Part shown: piece after piece, positions 29,472-38,251 of the stretch
Numbering within the stretch: position 1 is the first letter of the stretch
How the letters are laid out: each line of letters opens with the position of its first letter
Assembly: GCF_002210095.1 (NCBI RefSeq)
Contig: NZ_AQQR01000004.1
Span: forward strand, 434,001 to 498,000
Source: Marinibacterium profundimaris
GTDB lineage: Bacteria > Pseudomonadota > Alphaproteobacteria > Rhodobacterales > Rhodobacteraceae
Direction: 5' to 3'
Length of the DNA stretch: 64,000 bases
The notes under the pieces: generated by a model
What the model was told of the DNA's origin: nothing
Seen by the model: the letters and a program-made list of their open reading frames with translations, nothing else
The model's database searches: none
Made by a program: the position numbers and the translations under genes

Positions 29472-30227
29472 CTATGGTGCCTCTGCGGCGTCCCGGTCCC
29501 GCGCGGTCCAGTAGCCCGAGGTCTTCATCCAGGCCGGATCATGCCCTTCCAGCAGGAAACGCGCCCGGATCTCGCGCGCGATGGCGGCTTCGGCCGCGAT
29601 CCAGACAAAGCTGCGCGCCGGCAGCTTCAGACCGTCCAGCGCCGCCAGGAACCTTTCGGACCGCGCCGCCTGGGACAGGGGCCGGTGGATCCAGACCGGC
29701 CGGTGCGTCCCCCGGGTGCGAAACAGCTGCTCGTCCTCGGGCCCCGGCACGGCGACCAGGCTTGTCGCATGGATCCCGGCGGGCAACTCCTCGATCCGGC
29801 GGCCGATCGCCGGCAGGGCGGTTTCATCCCCGATCAGCAGCCAGTGCACCACGCCGCCGCCGATCACCGCAGAGCCCCGTGGCCCGCCGATCCGCGCCGG
29901 ATCGCCAGGCTGCACCGAGCGCGCCCAGTCTGCCGCCGGACCGGCGCCGTGATCCAGTATGTCGATCACCAGGTCGCCCGCCTCGGCATCGAAACGGCGC
30001 GGGGTGATGTCGCGCTGCACCTCGCCCCCGTCGGCGTCGGGCACGATGAGCTTGAGGTGATCATCCGCGCCCAGCGAGGCAAAGCCATGCAGCTCCAGCC
30101 CTTTCAGCGTCAGCCGGATCATGTGTGGCGTAAGCCTTTCACGCGCGGCCACGGTCAGGGTGCGGCGGCGCTGCGCGTGGCGTATGCGCTCGACCGGGGG
30201 CGGCGTCGGAACGGACGTCTCCTGCAT
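29472..30227 (-). CDS. Siderophore-interacting (ferric-siderophore reductase) family protein
   Basis: A 251-residue flavoprotein of the SIP family, which reduces ferric siderophores in the cytoplasm to release iron. The FAD-binding half contains RLTPHMIRLTLKGLEL and the RDITPRRFDAEAGDLVIDILDHG block; the NAD(P)H-binding half has LLIGDETALPAIGRRIEELP and the C-terminal KTSGYWTARDRDAAE typical of the family. The ATG at 30227, five bases after AGGAGG, is preferred. No TonB receptor or siderophore gene is adjacent. Confidence 0.93.
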   Translation of the reverse strand: MQETSVPTPPPVERIRHAQRRRTLTVAARERLTPHMIRLTLKGLELHGFASLGADDHLKLIVPDADGGEVQRDITPRRFDAEAGDLVIDILDHGAGPAADWARSVQPGDPARIGGPRGSAVIGGGVVHWLLIGDETALPAIGRRIEELPAGIHATSLVAVPGPEDEQLFRTRGTHRPVWIHRPLSQAARSERFLAALDGLKLPARSFVWIAAEAAIAREIRARFLLEGHDPAWMKTSGYWTARDRDAAEAP

Positions 30228-30760
30228 CTGGCCTCCTGTGCTCCGGCGGGGCTCGCCCTTCATCCTTCCACCGGGTCATTGCCCGAAGGTCCCGTGCCGG
30301 GCCTGCTTCCTTGCTTTGCCCAAGCGTTCGGGATCGCCCCGGCCATTGCAACCGCGCAGCGGCGCACAGAATACAAGTGACGCTGCGTCAATTGTGCTTT
30401 GGGTTGAGAATGCCCTCAAGCCGCGCGCCAAGGCAGAGAAGCCTGCGGTCATCCGCCCGTTGCGCGATCAGCGACAGGCCCGGCGGCAGGCACGGGCGTC
30501 CCGGACCGGCAGGTTCAGCACCGGCAGCTGCACAGCCGTCCAGCAGCGCGGCGGAAAGCGAGATGCCAAGCCCCATGGAAAGCTGCTGGACGGCCGGGTG
30601 ACCTTTTCTCAGCCGCGGCGCAAGTTTTCTGCACTGGCTGCCCCCGCGACCCCGTGCCCAGGGTTGACGCAACCCCGCATCCCCCGCACTTGCGGGCCGT
30701 CGCGCGCCCGCAAAGCGGCGCGGCGACAGGACCACAAAGACGGATCACGAGGAGCCCACC
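30228..30760. other. 533-bp gap with a degraded gene
   Basis: The 160 bp next to the siderophore-interacting gene show no feature. The middle holds the amidase remnant listed separately. The last 150 bp, before the GAGGAG ribosome binding site of the isochorismatase-like gene, must carry that gene's promoter, which I cannot locate. Confidence 0.4.
30388..30600 (-). pseudogene. Remnant of an amidase C-terminus
   Basis: On the minus strand one frame reads SMGLGISLSAALLDG and later CLPPGLSLIAQRADDRRLL, while the neighbouring frame between them reads VQLPVLNLPVRDA. Together these resemble the C-terminal end of amidase-signature enzymes (a Leu-Pro rich strand, then the LPxGLSLIAxRxDDxxLL block), broken by at least one frameshift and lacking the rest of the gene. 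It lies beside an isochorismatase-like hydrolase, and an intact amidase follows 4 kb away, so a former operon may have decayed here. Confidence 0.4.
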
Positions 30761-31456
30761 ATGGAACGCGTCTGGGAAAAGTTTCTGACCGAGGACGACA
30801 AGAAGCTCGTCGCACAGCACAATCTGCGCGAAGAGACCGGCCCGGGCGAGAACGTCGGCCTTCTGGTGATCGACATGCAGGTCACCGCCTGCGGCGAGGA
30901 CCGCCCCATCGTCGAGCAGCTGGACCGCTATCCCGGCTCTTGCGGGCCGCATGCGTGGAAGGCGATCCCGGTGCAGCAGCGCCTGCTGGCCGCCGCCCGG
31001 TCCGCGGGCATGCCGGTGATCTATTCCAAGCACGTCTTCCACGGCTACACAGGGCTGGCACTGTCGAAGGAGGGCGTCTTTGCCGCCTCCGATCCCCGGT
31101 CCGAGGTGCCGGAAGAGGTCAGGATGATGCCCGGCGACCTGCTGGTCGAGAAACAGACGCCCTCGTGCTTTGCCCATACCAACCTGATGCTGATCCTGAA
31201 GGAGCTGAAGCTGGACGGGCTGCTGGTGGTGGGCAATTCCACCTCGGGCTGCGTGCGCGCGACCTGCGTGGATGGGGCGGGCTACGGCTTCAGGATGAAC
31301 GTGGTCGAGGAAGGCGTCTTCGACCGGGTGGAGCTGTCTCATGCCGCGGCGCTTTTCGACATGCAGTTCAAGATCTGCAACGTGATCGACGAGGCGCGCG
31401 CGCTTCAGATCATCGGCGCTCCGGCCGCGGCCGCCGTGGCCGCCGTGGCCGAATAA
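30761..31456 (+). CDS. Isochorismatase-like cysteine hydrolase
   Basis: A 231-residue cytosolic hydrolase with the family's triad: D38 (LLVIDMQ), K131 (LVEKQTPSCF) and nucleophile C164 (GNSTSGCVRATC). Relatives split amides such as N-carbamoylsarcosine, biuret or ureidoacrylate, and the N-terminal ~30 residue extension resembles the carbamoyl-amide branch, but the substrate is not decided. GAGGAG precedes the ATG at 30761. The Ala- and Val-rich tail (PAAAAVAAVAE) is unusual. Flanking amidase fragments suggest nitrogen scavenging. Confidence 0.88.
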   Translation: MERVWEKFLTEDDKKLVAQHNLREETGPGENVGLLVIDMQVTACGEDRPIVEQLDRYPGSCGPHAWKAIPVQQRLLAAARSAGMPVIYSKHVFHGYTGLALSKEGVFAASDPRSEVPEEVRMMPGDLLVEKQTPSCFAHTNLMLILKELKLDGLLVVGNSTSGCVRATCVDGAGYGFRMNVVEEGVFDRVELSHAAALFDMQFKICNVIDEARALQIIGAPAAAAVAAVAE

Positions 31457-31659
31457 CCGGAGCCCCGCCGTGACAGGGTCCGACACCGGACCTTGCGTCG
31501 CCGCCGGCCAGACCGGGGTCGAGCCCGGCATTTGCTTCATCGCGGCTGGTTCCTCTGCGGGCCGGCCGGCAAGGTCCTGAACCGGGTCGCCGCCGACAAC
31601 GACATGACACAGCGGGCCGACCTGAGCGAACGCCGGGATATCGACACCTGTTCCTGGCG

Positions 31660-31960
31660 GTGGGGGTCTCGGCCGTGGTGTTTTCCACCTCGGTCCAGAC
31701 CGCGCCGCAGCTGCTGACCGCGCGCCAGATGCGCGGGCCTGTGGCCTCGATCGTGACGCCGCTCCTCTTGGGGTCTTCGCCCAACGGGGCGCTGCTGACG
31801 GGACGCGCTGGGGCGGGTGGCCGAAAGCTACCCGATCCGCAGCCCCTATTGCCTGCTCTCGCCGTGGAAGGTGGGCCGGGACAAGGTGATCGAGCGGTTC
31901 AAGGACTGGCTCTTCGACAAGGTCGGCGCCTCGCCCGGGTCGCGGCTGAACGCCGCCTGA
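31660..31960 (+). pseudogene. Remnant of a LysR-type regulator (C-terminal part)
   Basis: The stretch 31802-31960 encodes DALGRVAESYPIRSPYCLLS, then PWKVGRDKVIERFKDWLFDK and a stop, which matches the end of a GcvA-like LysR effector domain. Just upstream, in a different frame, SVQTAPQLLTARQMRG and VASIVTPLLLG look like the preceding part, so a frameshift lies near 31800. No helix-turn-helix is found in the 200 bp before it. The 520-bp gap therefore holds a truncated, non-functional regulator and no intact gene. Confidence 0.55.
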
Positions 31961-31976
31961 TCGCCGCGATCCCGGC

Positions 31977-33173
31977 CTATTCGGCCGGAACCATGCCTGC
32001 GCGGGTGCCGTCGTGGCGCCGGGCCTCGGCCCAGGCCAGGCCCAGAACCGCGATCCCCGCCATCGACAGCGCCGCGCCGGTCCAGCCGGTGGCCGCCCAT
32101 CCGGCCCCGCCGGCCAGCGCGACCCCGGCCACGAAGGGCCCCAGCGCATTGGCAAAGTTGAACGCGGCGTGGTTGAGCGCGGCCGCCAGCGTCTGCGCCT
32201 CTCCGGCGACATCCATCAGGCGCATCTGCAGCGGGATCACCAGACCGGCGGTGGAGCCCAGAAGGAAGATCATCGCCGTCATCAACGGCCAGCTGCCCAT
32301 CACCAGCGCATAGGCGACGGACACGCCAACCATGCCCAGCAGCAGCACCAGCGTGCCGCCCATCCGCGACCACGAGGCAAGCCGGCCTGCGTAGAAATTG
32401 CCGATCGTCGCGCCGATGCCGAAGGCCGACAGCGCCAGCGGAATCGCCCAGGCCGGCGCCTGCGCCGCGTCGATCATCGCCGCCGAGAAGTAGCTGTAGA
32501 CGGCGAAGACCCCGCCGAAGCCCACGGCACCGACCAGCAGCGTCAGCCACACGGCCCGGTTCTTCAGCGCGCCCAGTTCCCGCAGCGGCGAGGCGCGCAG
32601 ATCGGGCTGCACATGCGGCGCGAAACGACCGATCATCAGGACAGAGCCCAGCGACAGCAGCCCCACGAGGATGAACATCGACCGCCAGCCGATCACCTGG
32701 CCCAGCGCGCCGGCGGCGGGCACGCCCACCACGTTGGCGATGGTCAGCCCCATCAGCACCCGGGCGACCCCGGCCGACCGCTTGCCCTTTGGCATCATGT
32801 CGGCGGCAAAAAGCATTGCCACACCCAGGAAGGCGCCATGCGGCAGCCCGGCCAGACCGCGCGTCAGGATCAGCGTTGTGATGTCCGGCGCGACGGCGCC
32901 CAGCAGGTTGGCGATGGCAAACCCGGCCATCAGCATGAGAAGGAACCGCTTGCGCGCCAGACGCGCCCCCAGCACCGCCAGCACCGGCGCGCCGATCACC
33001 ACGCCGATCGCATAGGCGCTGATCGCGTGACCGGCATAATGGTCCGGCACCCCGAGATCGGCGGCAAAGTAGGGCAGCAGCCCCATGGTGGCGAATTCCG
33101 AAACCCCGATCGCGAAAGCGCCAAGGGCGAAGGACAGGATGGCCAGCTGGCCCTGGCGGGTGTCGGCGGTCAT
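31977..33173 (-). CDS. MFS transporter (DHA1-type drug/sugar efflux)
   Basis: A 398-residue inner-membrane transporter with about twelve hydrophobic helices. It belongs to the DHA1 group that includes AraJ and chloramphenicol or sugar exporters: N-terminal ALGAFAIGVSEFATMGLLPYFAADLG, then the loop-2/3 motif GARLARKRFLLMLM, then TRGLAGLPHGAFLGVA. I set the start at the ATG at 33173 with GGAG upstream; the frame extends further but without membrane or family features. Substrate unknown. Three inverted repeats lie upstream, and a broken LysR gene faces its 3' end. Confidence 0.9.
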   Translation of the reverse strand: MTADTRQGQLAILSFALGAFAIGVSEFATMGLLPYFAADLGVPDHYAGHAISAYAIGVVIGAPVLAVLGARLARKRFLLMLMAGFAIANLLGAVAPDITTLILTRGLAGLPHGAFLGVAMLFAADMMPKGKRSAGVARVLMGLTIANVVGVPAAGALGQVIGWRSMFILVGLLSLGSVLMIGRFAPHVQPDLRASPLRELGALKNRAVWLTLLVGAVGFGGVFAVYSYFSAAMIDAAQAPAWAIPLALSAFGIGATIGNFYAGRLASWSRMGGTLVLLLGMVGVSVAYALVMGSWPLMTAMIFLLGSTAGLVIPLQMRLMDVAGEAQTLAAALNHAAFNFANALGPFVAGVALAGGAGWAATGWTGAALSMAGIAVLGLAWAEARRHDGTRAGMVPAE

Positions 33174-33266
33174 GCGGGACTCCGTGACTTGGGATCGGAG
33201 CAGGCCTTTGCTGCACCGCGGCAGTCCCGTGCTATGCATTCCCGACGACACTTCCTACGGGGGCGG

Positions 33267-33328
33267 CCGCATAGTCGCTATGCGGTGACGTCAGGGCAAG
33301 CGGGGCAAGATAGCGCAAACATCGCTAT
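33267..33328. promoter_or_regulatory. Two related inverted repeats upstream of the MFS gene
   Basis: CCGCATAG-TCG-CTATGCGG (33267-33285) and ATAGCG-CAAACAT-CGCTAT (33310-33328) share the CGCTAT half-site and lie 94-155 bp upstream of the MFS start. The second has the T-N11-A form favoured by LysR-type regulators. They are plausible operators for the MFS gene. Confidence 0.5.
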
Positions 33329-33395
33329 TCTTTCGCGAATTCCGTCCCACAGGGCTGGGTGCGGGATGGCCAACGCCTTCACGTTCCCGTGGTCA

Positions 33396-33420
33396 CGGTC
33401 CAGATGATCCATCTGGACCG
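33396..33420. repeat. Perfect 11-bp inverted repeat in the MFS/YoaK gap
   Basis: CGGTCCAGATG (33396-33406) and CATCTGGACCG (33410-33420) are exact complements around ATC. It has no T-run. It could be an operator or a hairpin between the YoaK-like gene, whose stop lies 93 bp away, and the MFS gene, both read on the minus strand. The rest of the 339-bp gap shows nothing else. Confidence 0.5.
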
Positions 33421-33512
33421 GCTCAGCGCGAAGCCCACGGTGAAGGTAGATGGCCAGCGTGATCGCGAGGACCCTGAAGACGGTCAGGGCAAGCGACGGT
33501 GTCAGCGGCGGG

Positions 33513-34205
33513 TCAGCGGGTCCGGGCGCGAATGACCTCGGGCACGGCGACGATCAGCAGGATCAGCGCTGCGAGAAGGAACAGCCAGTAGCCGATGATC
33601 CCGTAAAGCACCGTCCCGGCGACGCCGCCCGTGGCGAAGCTGGCCAGGGTCAGCCCGTGCAGCTTCAGTTTCGGCCGGGCCTCGGTGCCGGCCGGTCCGC
33701 CGCCCAGGCTTTCGACGATCCCGATCCCGATGTCCGTGGCCATCCCCGAGACATGCGTGGTGCGCACCCGCGCGCTTGAAATCAGCGTGGTGACCGCGTT
33801 CTGAAGCCCCATGAGGAAGCTGAGCACGATGACCACCGCCGTCTCGCGCGCGCCGGGCCAGCTGACAAGGACCGCGCCCAGAAGCAGCAGCAGCCCGGCC
33901 TCGGCCACGATGGCCAGGGCATAGACCGAACGCATCTGCCTGCGCTCGCCCACGCGGATGAACAACGTAGCGCTCGCGGCGCCGCAGATGAACGCCAGCA
34001 CCAGCCCGGCGAAGGACAGGGCCAGCAGCAGGCCGTCATTGGCCAGGTGATCGGCGAACATCGAAAGATTGCCGGTCATGTTGGCGGTGAACGACCCGGC
34101 GACAAGGAAGCCGACCGCATTCAGCGCACCGGCGACCGACGACAGCAACCCGGCGAGGGCCAGGTCGATACTCTTGGTGCGCTCGTTGCCAACCCGGATC
34201 AGCAT
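33513..34205 (-). CDS. YoaK (DUF1275) family membrane protein
   Basis: A 230-residue inner-membrane protein of unknown function with about six hydrophobic helices. The family pattern is present: [20 protein letters not shown], then [18 protein letters not shown] near the N-terminus, then [31 protein letters not shown]. The ATG at 34205 is preceded by AAGGG. The open frame continues upstream without family features. DUF1275 proteins are often called transporters, but without proof. Confidence 0.88.
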   Translation of the reverse strand: MLIRVGNERTKSIDLALAGLLSSVAGALNAVGFLVAGSFTANMTGNLSMFADHLANDGLLLALSFAGLVLAFICGAASATLFIRVGERRQMRSVYALAIVAEAGLLLLLGAVLVSWPGARETAVVIVLSFLMGLQNAVTTLISSARVRTTHVSGMATDIGIGIVESLGGGPAGTEARPKLKLHGLTLASFATGGVAGTVLYGIIGYWLFLLAALILLIVAVPEVIRARTR

Positions 34206-34464
34206 GTTCGGCCCTTTCCCGTCGCGACGACGGAGTGTCCGAATTTTCGCAGGCAGCGCAAGGGCCTTACCGCGTGACCATGGCACGCGCCGCAGCGCGA
34301 ATGCCCCCGCGATTGCGCGTGGGGAAATCGTCTGGCTCCACGCTTCCGCACGCCCGGCTTTTGCAACAACTGAAGAAATCTCACAGGCTCCGTGAAGAAA
34401 GCTGCGGCGCAGCATTCGCAAGCCCGTGGCAACGTGGCAGGATAGGAAAAAAGATGAGGTGCAG

Positions 34465-35745
34465 ATGTCAGATCCCATGAGTGCCCGCGCCATCCGCGCG
34501 GCTGGCCTGTCGGCGGCAGAGACCGCCGAGGCCGTTATTTCCATGATCCAAGCGAAAGAGCCCGACATACGGGCCTGGGCGCATTTCGATGCCGAGGCGG
34601 TGCGCGCCCAGGCCGCCGAACTGGACGCGCGGCCCGAGCGCGGGCCGCTGCATGGCGTGCCGGTGGGCGTGAAGGACGTGATCAACACGAAGGACATGCC
34701 GACCCAACACAATTCCGCCCGATATCTGGGCAGCCTGCCGGGGGTGGACGCGGCCTGCGTCGACACGCTGCGCCACGCCGGCGCGCTGATCGTGGGCAAG
34801 ACGGTGACGACCGAATTCGCCTTCACCGCGCGTGGCTCGGTCACCCGCAATCCGCATGACCTGTCGCGCACGCCGGGCGGATCCTCTTCCGGCTCCGGCG
34901 CGGCGGTGGCGGCCGGGATGGCCAGCCTTGCGCTGGGGACGCAGACCGGCGGATCGACGATCCGGCCCGCGTCTTACACAGGCGTCTGGGGCTGGAAGCC
35001 GACCTGGAACGCGATCAGTCGCGAGGGGTTGAAGATGTATTCCGCCACCTGCGACACGCTGGGCCTCTATGCCCGCGAGGCGGCGGATTTCGAGATCCTG
35101 GCCGAAGTGTTCAACTTCTTCCCGCTGGAGGATCTGCCGCACACGCTCGCCGGGCTCAGGGTGGGCTTCGCGCGGACCCCGACCTGGGACGCGTGCGAGC
35201 CCTCGGTCGTGGTGGCGATGGAGAAGGCGGCGGGGCTGCTGGAGAGCGCCGGCGCCGTGGTCAGCGACCTGGACCTGGCCGGCCCCTTCGACCGGATCCA
35301 CGAGGCGCATCGCGCGATCCTCGATTGCGAGGGGCGCTCCGCGGTGCTGAACGAGGTGCGGACCACGCCCGGCATCCACGACGAATTTGTCGCCAAGGTG
35401 GAGAACCGCCAGGGCGAGACGCCGGAAAGCCTGCGCGAGGCCTACCGGCTGGCGGACGACTGCCGCGGGCATTTCGACGATATCGCCAGCGGCTATGACA
35501 TCGTGATGACCCCCTCCGCCACGTCGGAAGCGCCCGTGGGGCTCGAGTCGACCGGGAACCCGGCGATGAACTCGATGTGGACGGTGCTGCAGGTGCCGGT
35601 GGTTTCGGCGCCGGGGCTCGTCGGGCCGGTGGGGATGCCGATCGGGGTATCCTTCGTGGCGCGGCGCTACGAGGACCGGCGGGCGATCGCGGTGGCGAAA
35701 CTCGCAGGTGCGGCCTTTGCCGAAGGGCTGGCCGCGGCGGCGTGA
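34465..35745 (+). CDS. Amidase-signature hydrolase
   Basis: A 426-residue enzyme with the Ser-cisSer-Lys triad: K70 ([12 protein letters not shown]), the glycine/serine loop [16 protein letters not shown] (137-152) and nucleophile S164 ([10 protein letters not shown]). The C-terminus [20 protein letters not shown] is standard. Family members cleave amides in nitrogen scavenging or act as GatA; no gatB or gatC is nearby and the protein is short for GatA, so a catabolic amidase is more likely. The ATG at 34465 follows GAGGTG. A palindromic repeat pair follows its stop. Confidence 0.9.
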   Translation: MSDPMSARAIRAAGLSAAETAEAVISMIQAKEPDIRAWAHFDAEAVRAQAAELDARPERGPLHGVPVGVKDVINTKDMPTQHNSARYLGSLPGVDAACVDTLRHAGALIVGKTVTTEFAFTARGSVTRNPHDLSRTPGGSSSGSGAAVAAGMASLALGTQTGGSTIRPASYTGVWGWKPTWNAISREGLKMYSATCDTLGLYAREAADFEILAEVFNFFPLEDLPHTLAGLRVGFARTPTWDACEPSVVVAMEKAAGLLESAGAVVSDLDLAGPFDRIHEAHRAILDCEGRSAVLNEVRTTPGIHDEFVAKVENRQGETPESLREAYRLADDCRGHFDDIASGYDIVMTPSATSEAPVGLESTGNPAMNSMWTVLQVPVVSAPGLVGPVGMPIGVSFVARRYEDRRAIAVAKLAGAAFAEGLAAAA

Positions 35746-35756
35746 GACGGCGAGCC

Positions 35757-35868
35757 GTGGCGGTGGGGTGAAACCCCACCCTACGCCCACGGCTCGGCCC
35801 GCGACGTGGTCGGGCATGGGGCGCAGTCGGACGGGGGACGTGTAGGGTGGGGTTACACCCCACCGCTA
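35757..35868. repeat. Pair of inverted GGTGGGGT palindromes
   Basis: Copy 1 (about 35761-35783) has arms GGTGGGGT and ACCCCACC followed by CTACG. Copy 2 (35842-35867) is the same element turned around: GTAGGGTGGGGT, TAC, ACCCCACC. Each can fold alone and both can pair with each other, forming a large stem over 58 bp. It is probably a terminator or a mobile palindromic repeat after the amidase gene. Between it and 36053 I see no gene. Confidence 0.65.
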
Positions 35869-36053
35869 CCTAGGGTCAGGAGAAGGCGCCCTGCACCTGG
35901 TGCCTGCCCGGATTGATGCCCCGCCTCTGCTTCGGCAGGCAAGCCGGACGGGGCCGAGACTTGCCCAGGCGCAACCGGAGGCTTCGTCAGCCCTCTGCGC
36001 GGAGGTGGAGCGGCGGTGGGCATGAGGGGCCGCGAAACCGGTGACGGCTTTCC

Positions 36054-36082
36054 TTGACACCCCGCGCTTCGTAAGGTCTTCG
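36054..36082 (+). promoter_or_regulatory. Likely promoter of the mla-type operon
   Basis: A perfect TTGACA (36054-36059) is followed after 17 bp by TCTTCG, a weak -10. The position, about 85-110 bp before the permease start and after the repeat pair, fits a promoter for the four-gene operon. Confidence 0.4.
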
Positions 36083-36165
36083 GGGGGACGATCAGGCCGG
36101 TGCCGTGCCCGTCGCAGGACGGACCAGCGCCGGTTCGACGCAGGGTAATCCCCTTTGAAACCAGT

Positions 36166-37413
36166 ATGATCGCCACAGCGACCACAGGGGTGCAGGGCCG
36201 GGTGCAGAACGACGTGTCAGACAGGAGCAGGGCGCTTGCCCCGTCGCCCACCGGCGGCGGCGCACGGGTGCGGCTGGACCCGGCGTCCGACCCGCAGGCC
36301 GGCGACCCGTGCCTGCGGCTGGAAGGCGAGGTCACGATCCGCACCGTCTCGAACCTTTACGAGCAGCTGGAGGCGATTGCGCCGGGCAAGCTGACCGGCG
36401 GCACCGCGGTGGCCCCGGTCCTGACCATCGACCTCGCCGCGCTGGAGCGGATCGACACCTCGGGCGCCTGGCTGATCGCGATGGTCGAGGCCCGGCTGCA
36501 ACAGGCCGGCGGCAGCGTGCGCATCACCCATTCCACGGCCGAGACCCGGCTGCTGCTGGACGAGGTCCGCAGCGCCCTGCCGAAGAAGACCGAGGCCCCC
36601 GCCGCCCCGCGCGGCCTGACGGCGATGCTGGAAAACCTCGGCCGCCGCGTGACCGAGGGCGCGGGGTTCCTGGCGGAACTGACCGGCTATTTCGGCCTCT
36701 TCATCGCGCGGCTGGGCCGCATGGTGATCCACCCGCGCGAATTCCGGATGACCGCGCTGGTCGCCCATTGCGAGGACGTGGGCCTGCGCGCGGTGCCGAT
36801 CGTGTCGCTGATGGCGTTCCTGATCGGCGTGGTGCTGGCCTTCCAGGGCGCCGCCCAGCTGCGCCAGTTCGGGGCCGAGGTTTATGTGGTCGACCTGATC
36901 TCGATCTCGGTGCTGCGCGAACTGGGCATCCTGCTGACGGCGATCATCGTCGCCGGGCGCACCGCCTCGGCCTTCACCGCCGCCATCGGGTCCATGAAGA
37001 TGCGCGAGGAAATCGACGCGATGCGCACGCTGGGGCTGGACCCGGCGACGGTGCTGTTCGTGCCGCGGATCCTTGCGCTGCTGCTGATGCTGCCGATCCT
37101 CGGGCTGATCGCCAACCTGATGGGGCTGCTTGGCGGGGCGCTGATGTCCTGGATCGAGCTGGGCATATCGCCCTCGATGTTCCGCATCCGGCTGATCGAG
37201 GGCACGCATATCTCGCATGTCTTCGTCGGGCTGGTGAAGGCGCCCTTCTTCGCGCTGATCATCGGCATCGTCGGCTGCCACGCGGGGATGCAGGTGAAGG
37301 GCAACGCGGAATCGCTGGGCCGCATGACCTCGAACGCCGTGGTCACAGCGATCTTTGCGGTGATCGTCGCCGACGCGCTGTTTTCGGTCTTCTTCGCGCA
37401 GGTGGACCTGTGA
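36166..37413 (+). CDS. mlaE: MlaE-type ABC transporter permease with N-terminal STAS domain
   Basis: An inner-membrane permease for phospholipid movement between the membranes. The ~415 residues start with a variable tail, then a STAS-like domain (about 50-140: VLTIDLAALERIDTSGAWLI, MVEARLQQAGGSVRITHS), then the five-helix MlaE permease with LIGVVLAFQGAAQLRQFGAE, VAGRTASAFTAAIGSMKMREEIDAM and HAGMQVKGNAESLG. E. coli MlaE lacks STAS and uses separate MlaB; here the two are fused. The start is uncertain (ATG 36166 or an internal GTG). The stop overlaps the next gene's GTG. Confidence 0.88.
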   Translation: MIATATTGVQGRVQNDVSDRSRALAPSPTGGGARVRLDPASDPQAGDPCLRLEGEVTIRTVSNLYEQLEAIAPGKLTGGTAVAPVLTIDLAALERIDTSGAWLIAMVEARLQQAGGSVRITHSTAETRLLLDEVRSALPKKTEAPAAPRGLTAMLENLGRRVTEGAGFLAELTGYFGLFIARLGRMVIHPREFRMTALVAHCEDVGLRAVPIVSLMAFLIGVVLAFQGAAQLRQFGAEVYVVDLISISVLRELGILLTAIIVAGRTASAFTAAIGSMKMREEIDAMRTLGLDPATVLFVPRILALLLMLPILGLIANLMGLLGGALMSWIELGISPSMFRIRLIEGTHISHVFVGLVKAPFFALIIGIVGCHAGMQVKGNAESLGRMTSNAVVTAIFAVIVADALFSVFFAQVDL

Positions 37414-38249
37414 CCGGGCGCGAGGCGATCATCAAGGTGCGCGGGCTGAAGAACCAGTTCGGATCCAACGTGGTGCACGAGGATCTCGACCTGGATGTCT
37501 ATCGCGGAGAGATCCTGGGCGTGGTCGGCGGCTCGGGGACGGGCAAATCGGTTCTGCTGCGCTCGATCACCGGGCTGCAGCGGCCGAAGGCGGGCTTGAT
37601 CGAGGTGTTCGGCGTCGATGTGCTGGCCCGCGACGGCGCCGGGCGCGACACGCTGGACGACCGCTGGGGCGTGATGTTCCAGGACGGCGCGCTGTTCTCG
37701 TCCCTGACGCTGCGCGAGAATGTCGAGGTGCCGATGCGTGCCATTCCCGGCTTGGATCCGGATCTGAGGCGCGAACTGGCGGATCTGAAGATCTCGATGG
37801 TGGGGCTGCCGTATCTGTCCGGCGACAATTACCCGTCCGAGCTGTCGGGCGGCATGCGCAAGCGCGCGGGCCTGGCCCGCGCACTGGCGCTGGACCCCGA
37901 GATCGTGTTCCTCGACGAACCCACCGCCGGGCTGGACCCAATCGGGGCCGCCGCCTTCGACACGCTGATCCGCAACCTGAGCCAGTCGCTGGGGCTGACC
38001 GTCTTCCTGGTCACGCATGACCTGGACACGCTCTTTGCGATCTGCGACCGCATCGCGGTGCTGGCCGAGCGCAAGGTGCTGGTCAGCGGCTCGCTGCGCG
38101 ACATGCTCGATGTCGATCACCCCTGGGTGCATGAATATTTCCACGGGCCCCGGGCCCGGGCCGTCCTGGATACCGCCCAGGACAGCCCGGACGCCCGATC
38201 CGACGCCCGGCCGGACCAAAGCCCCCACCCGACCGAGGGAGACGCCTGA
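37410..38249 (+). CDS. mlaF: MlaF-type ABC transporter ATP-binding protein
   Basis: The ATPase of the lipid transporter, 279 residues. Walker A GGSGTGKSVLL, the ABC signature LSGGMRKRAGLARAL, Walker B EIVFLDEPTAGLDP and the switch VTHDL are all intact. The start is the GTG at 37410, which overlaps the permease TGA by three bases (GTGA), so translation is coupled. The C-terminal ~35 residues are an acidic, Pro-rich tail beyond the normal MlaF length. Confidence 0.93.
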   Translation: MTGREAIIKVRGLKNQFGSNVVHEDLDLDVYRGEILGVVGGSGTGKSVLLRSITGLQRPKAGLIEVFGVDVLARDGAGRDTLDDRWGVMFQDGALFSSLTLRENVEVPMRAIPGLDPDLRRELADLKISMVGLPYLSGDNYPSELSGGMRKRAGLARALALDPEIVFLDEPTAGLDPIGAAAFDTLIRNLSQSLGLTVFLVTHDLDTLFAICDRIAVLAERKVLVSGSLRDMLDVDHPWVHEYFHGPRARAVLDTAQDSPDARSDARPDQSPHPTEGDA

Positions 38250-38251
38250 CC

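Noticed and set aside
34465-35745. GatA subunit of the amidotransferase
   Set aside because: Too short, no gatB or gatC nearby, and the context is catabolic.
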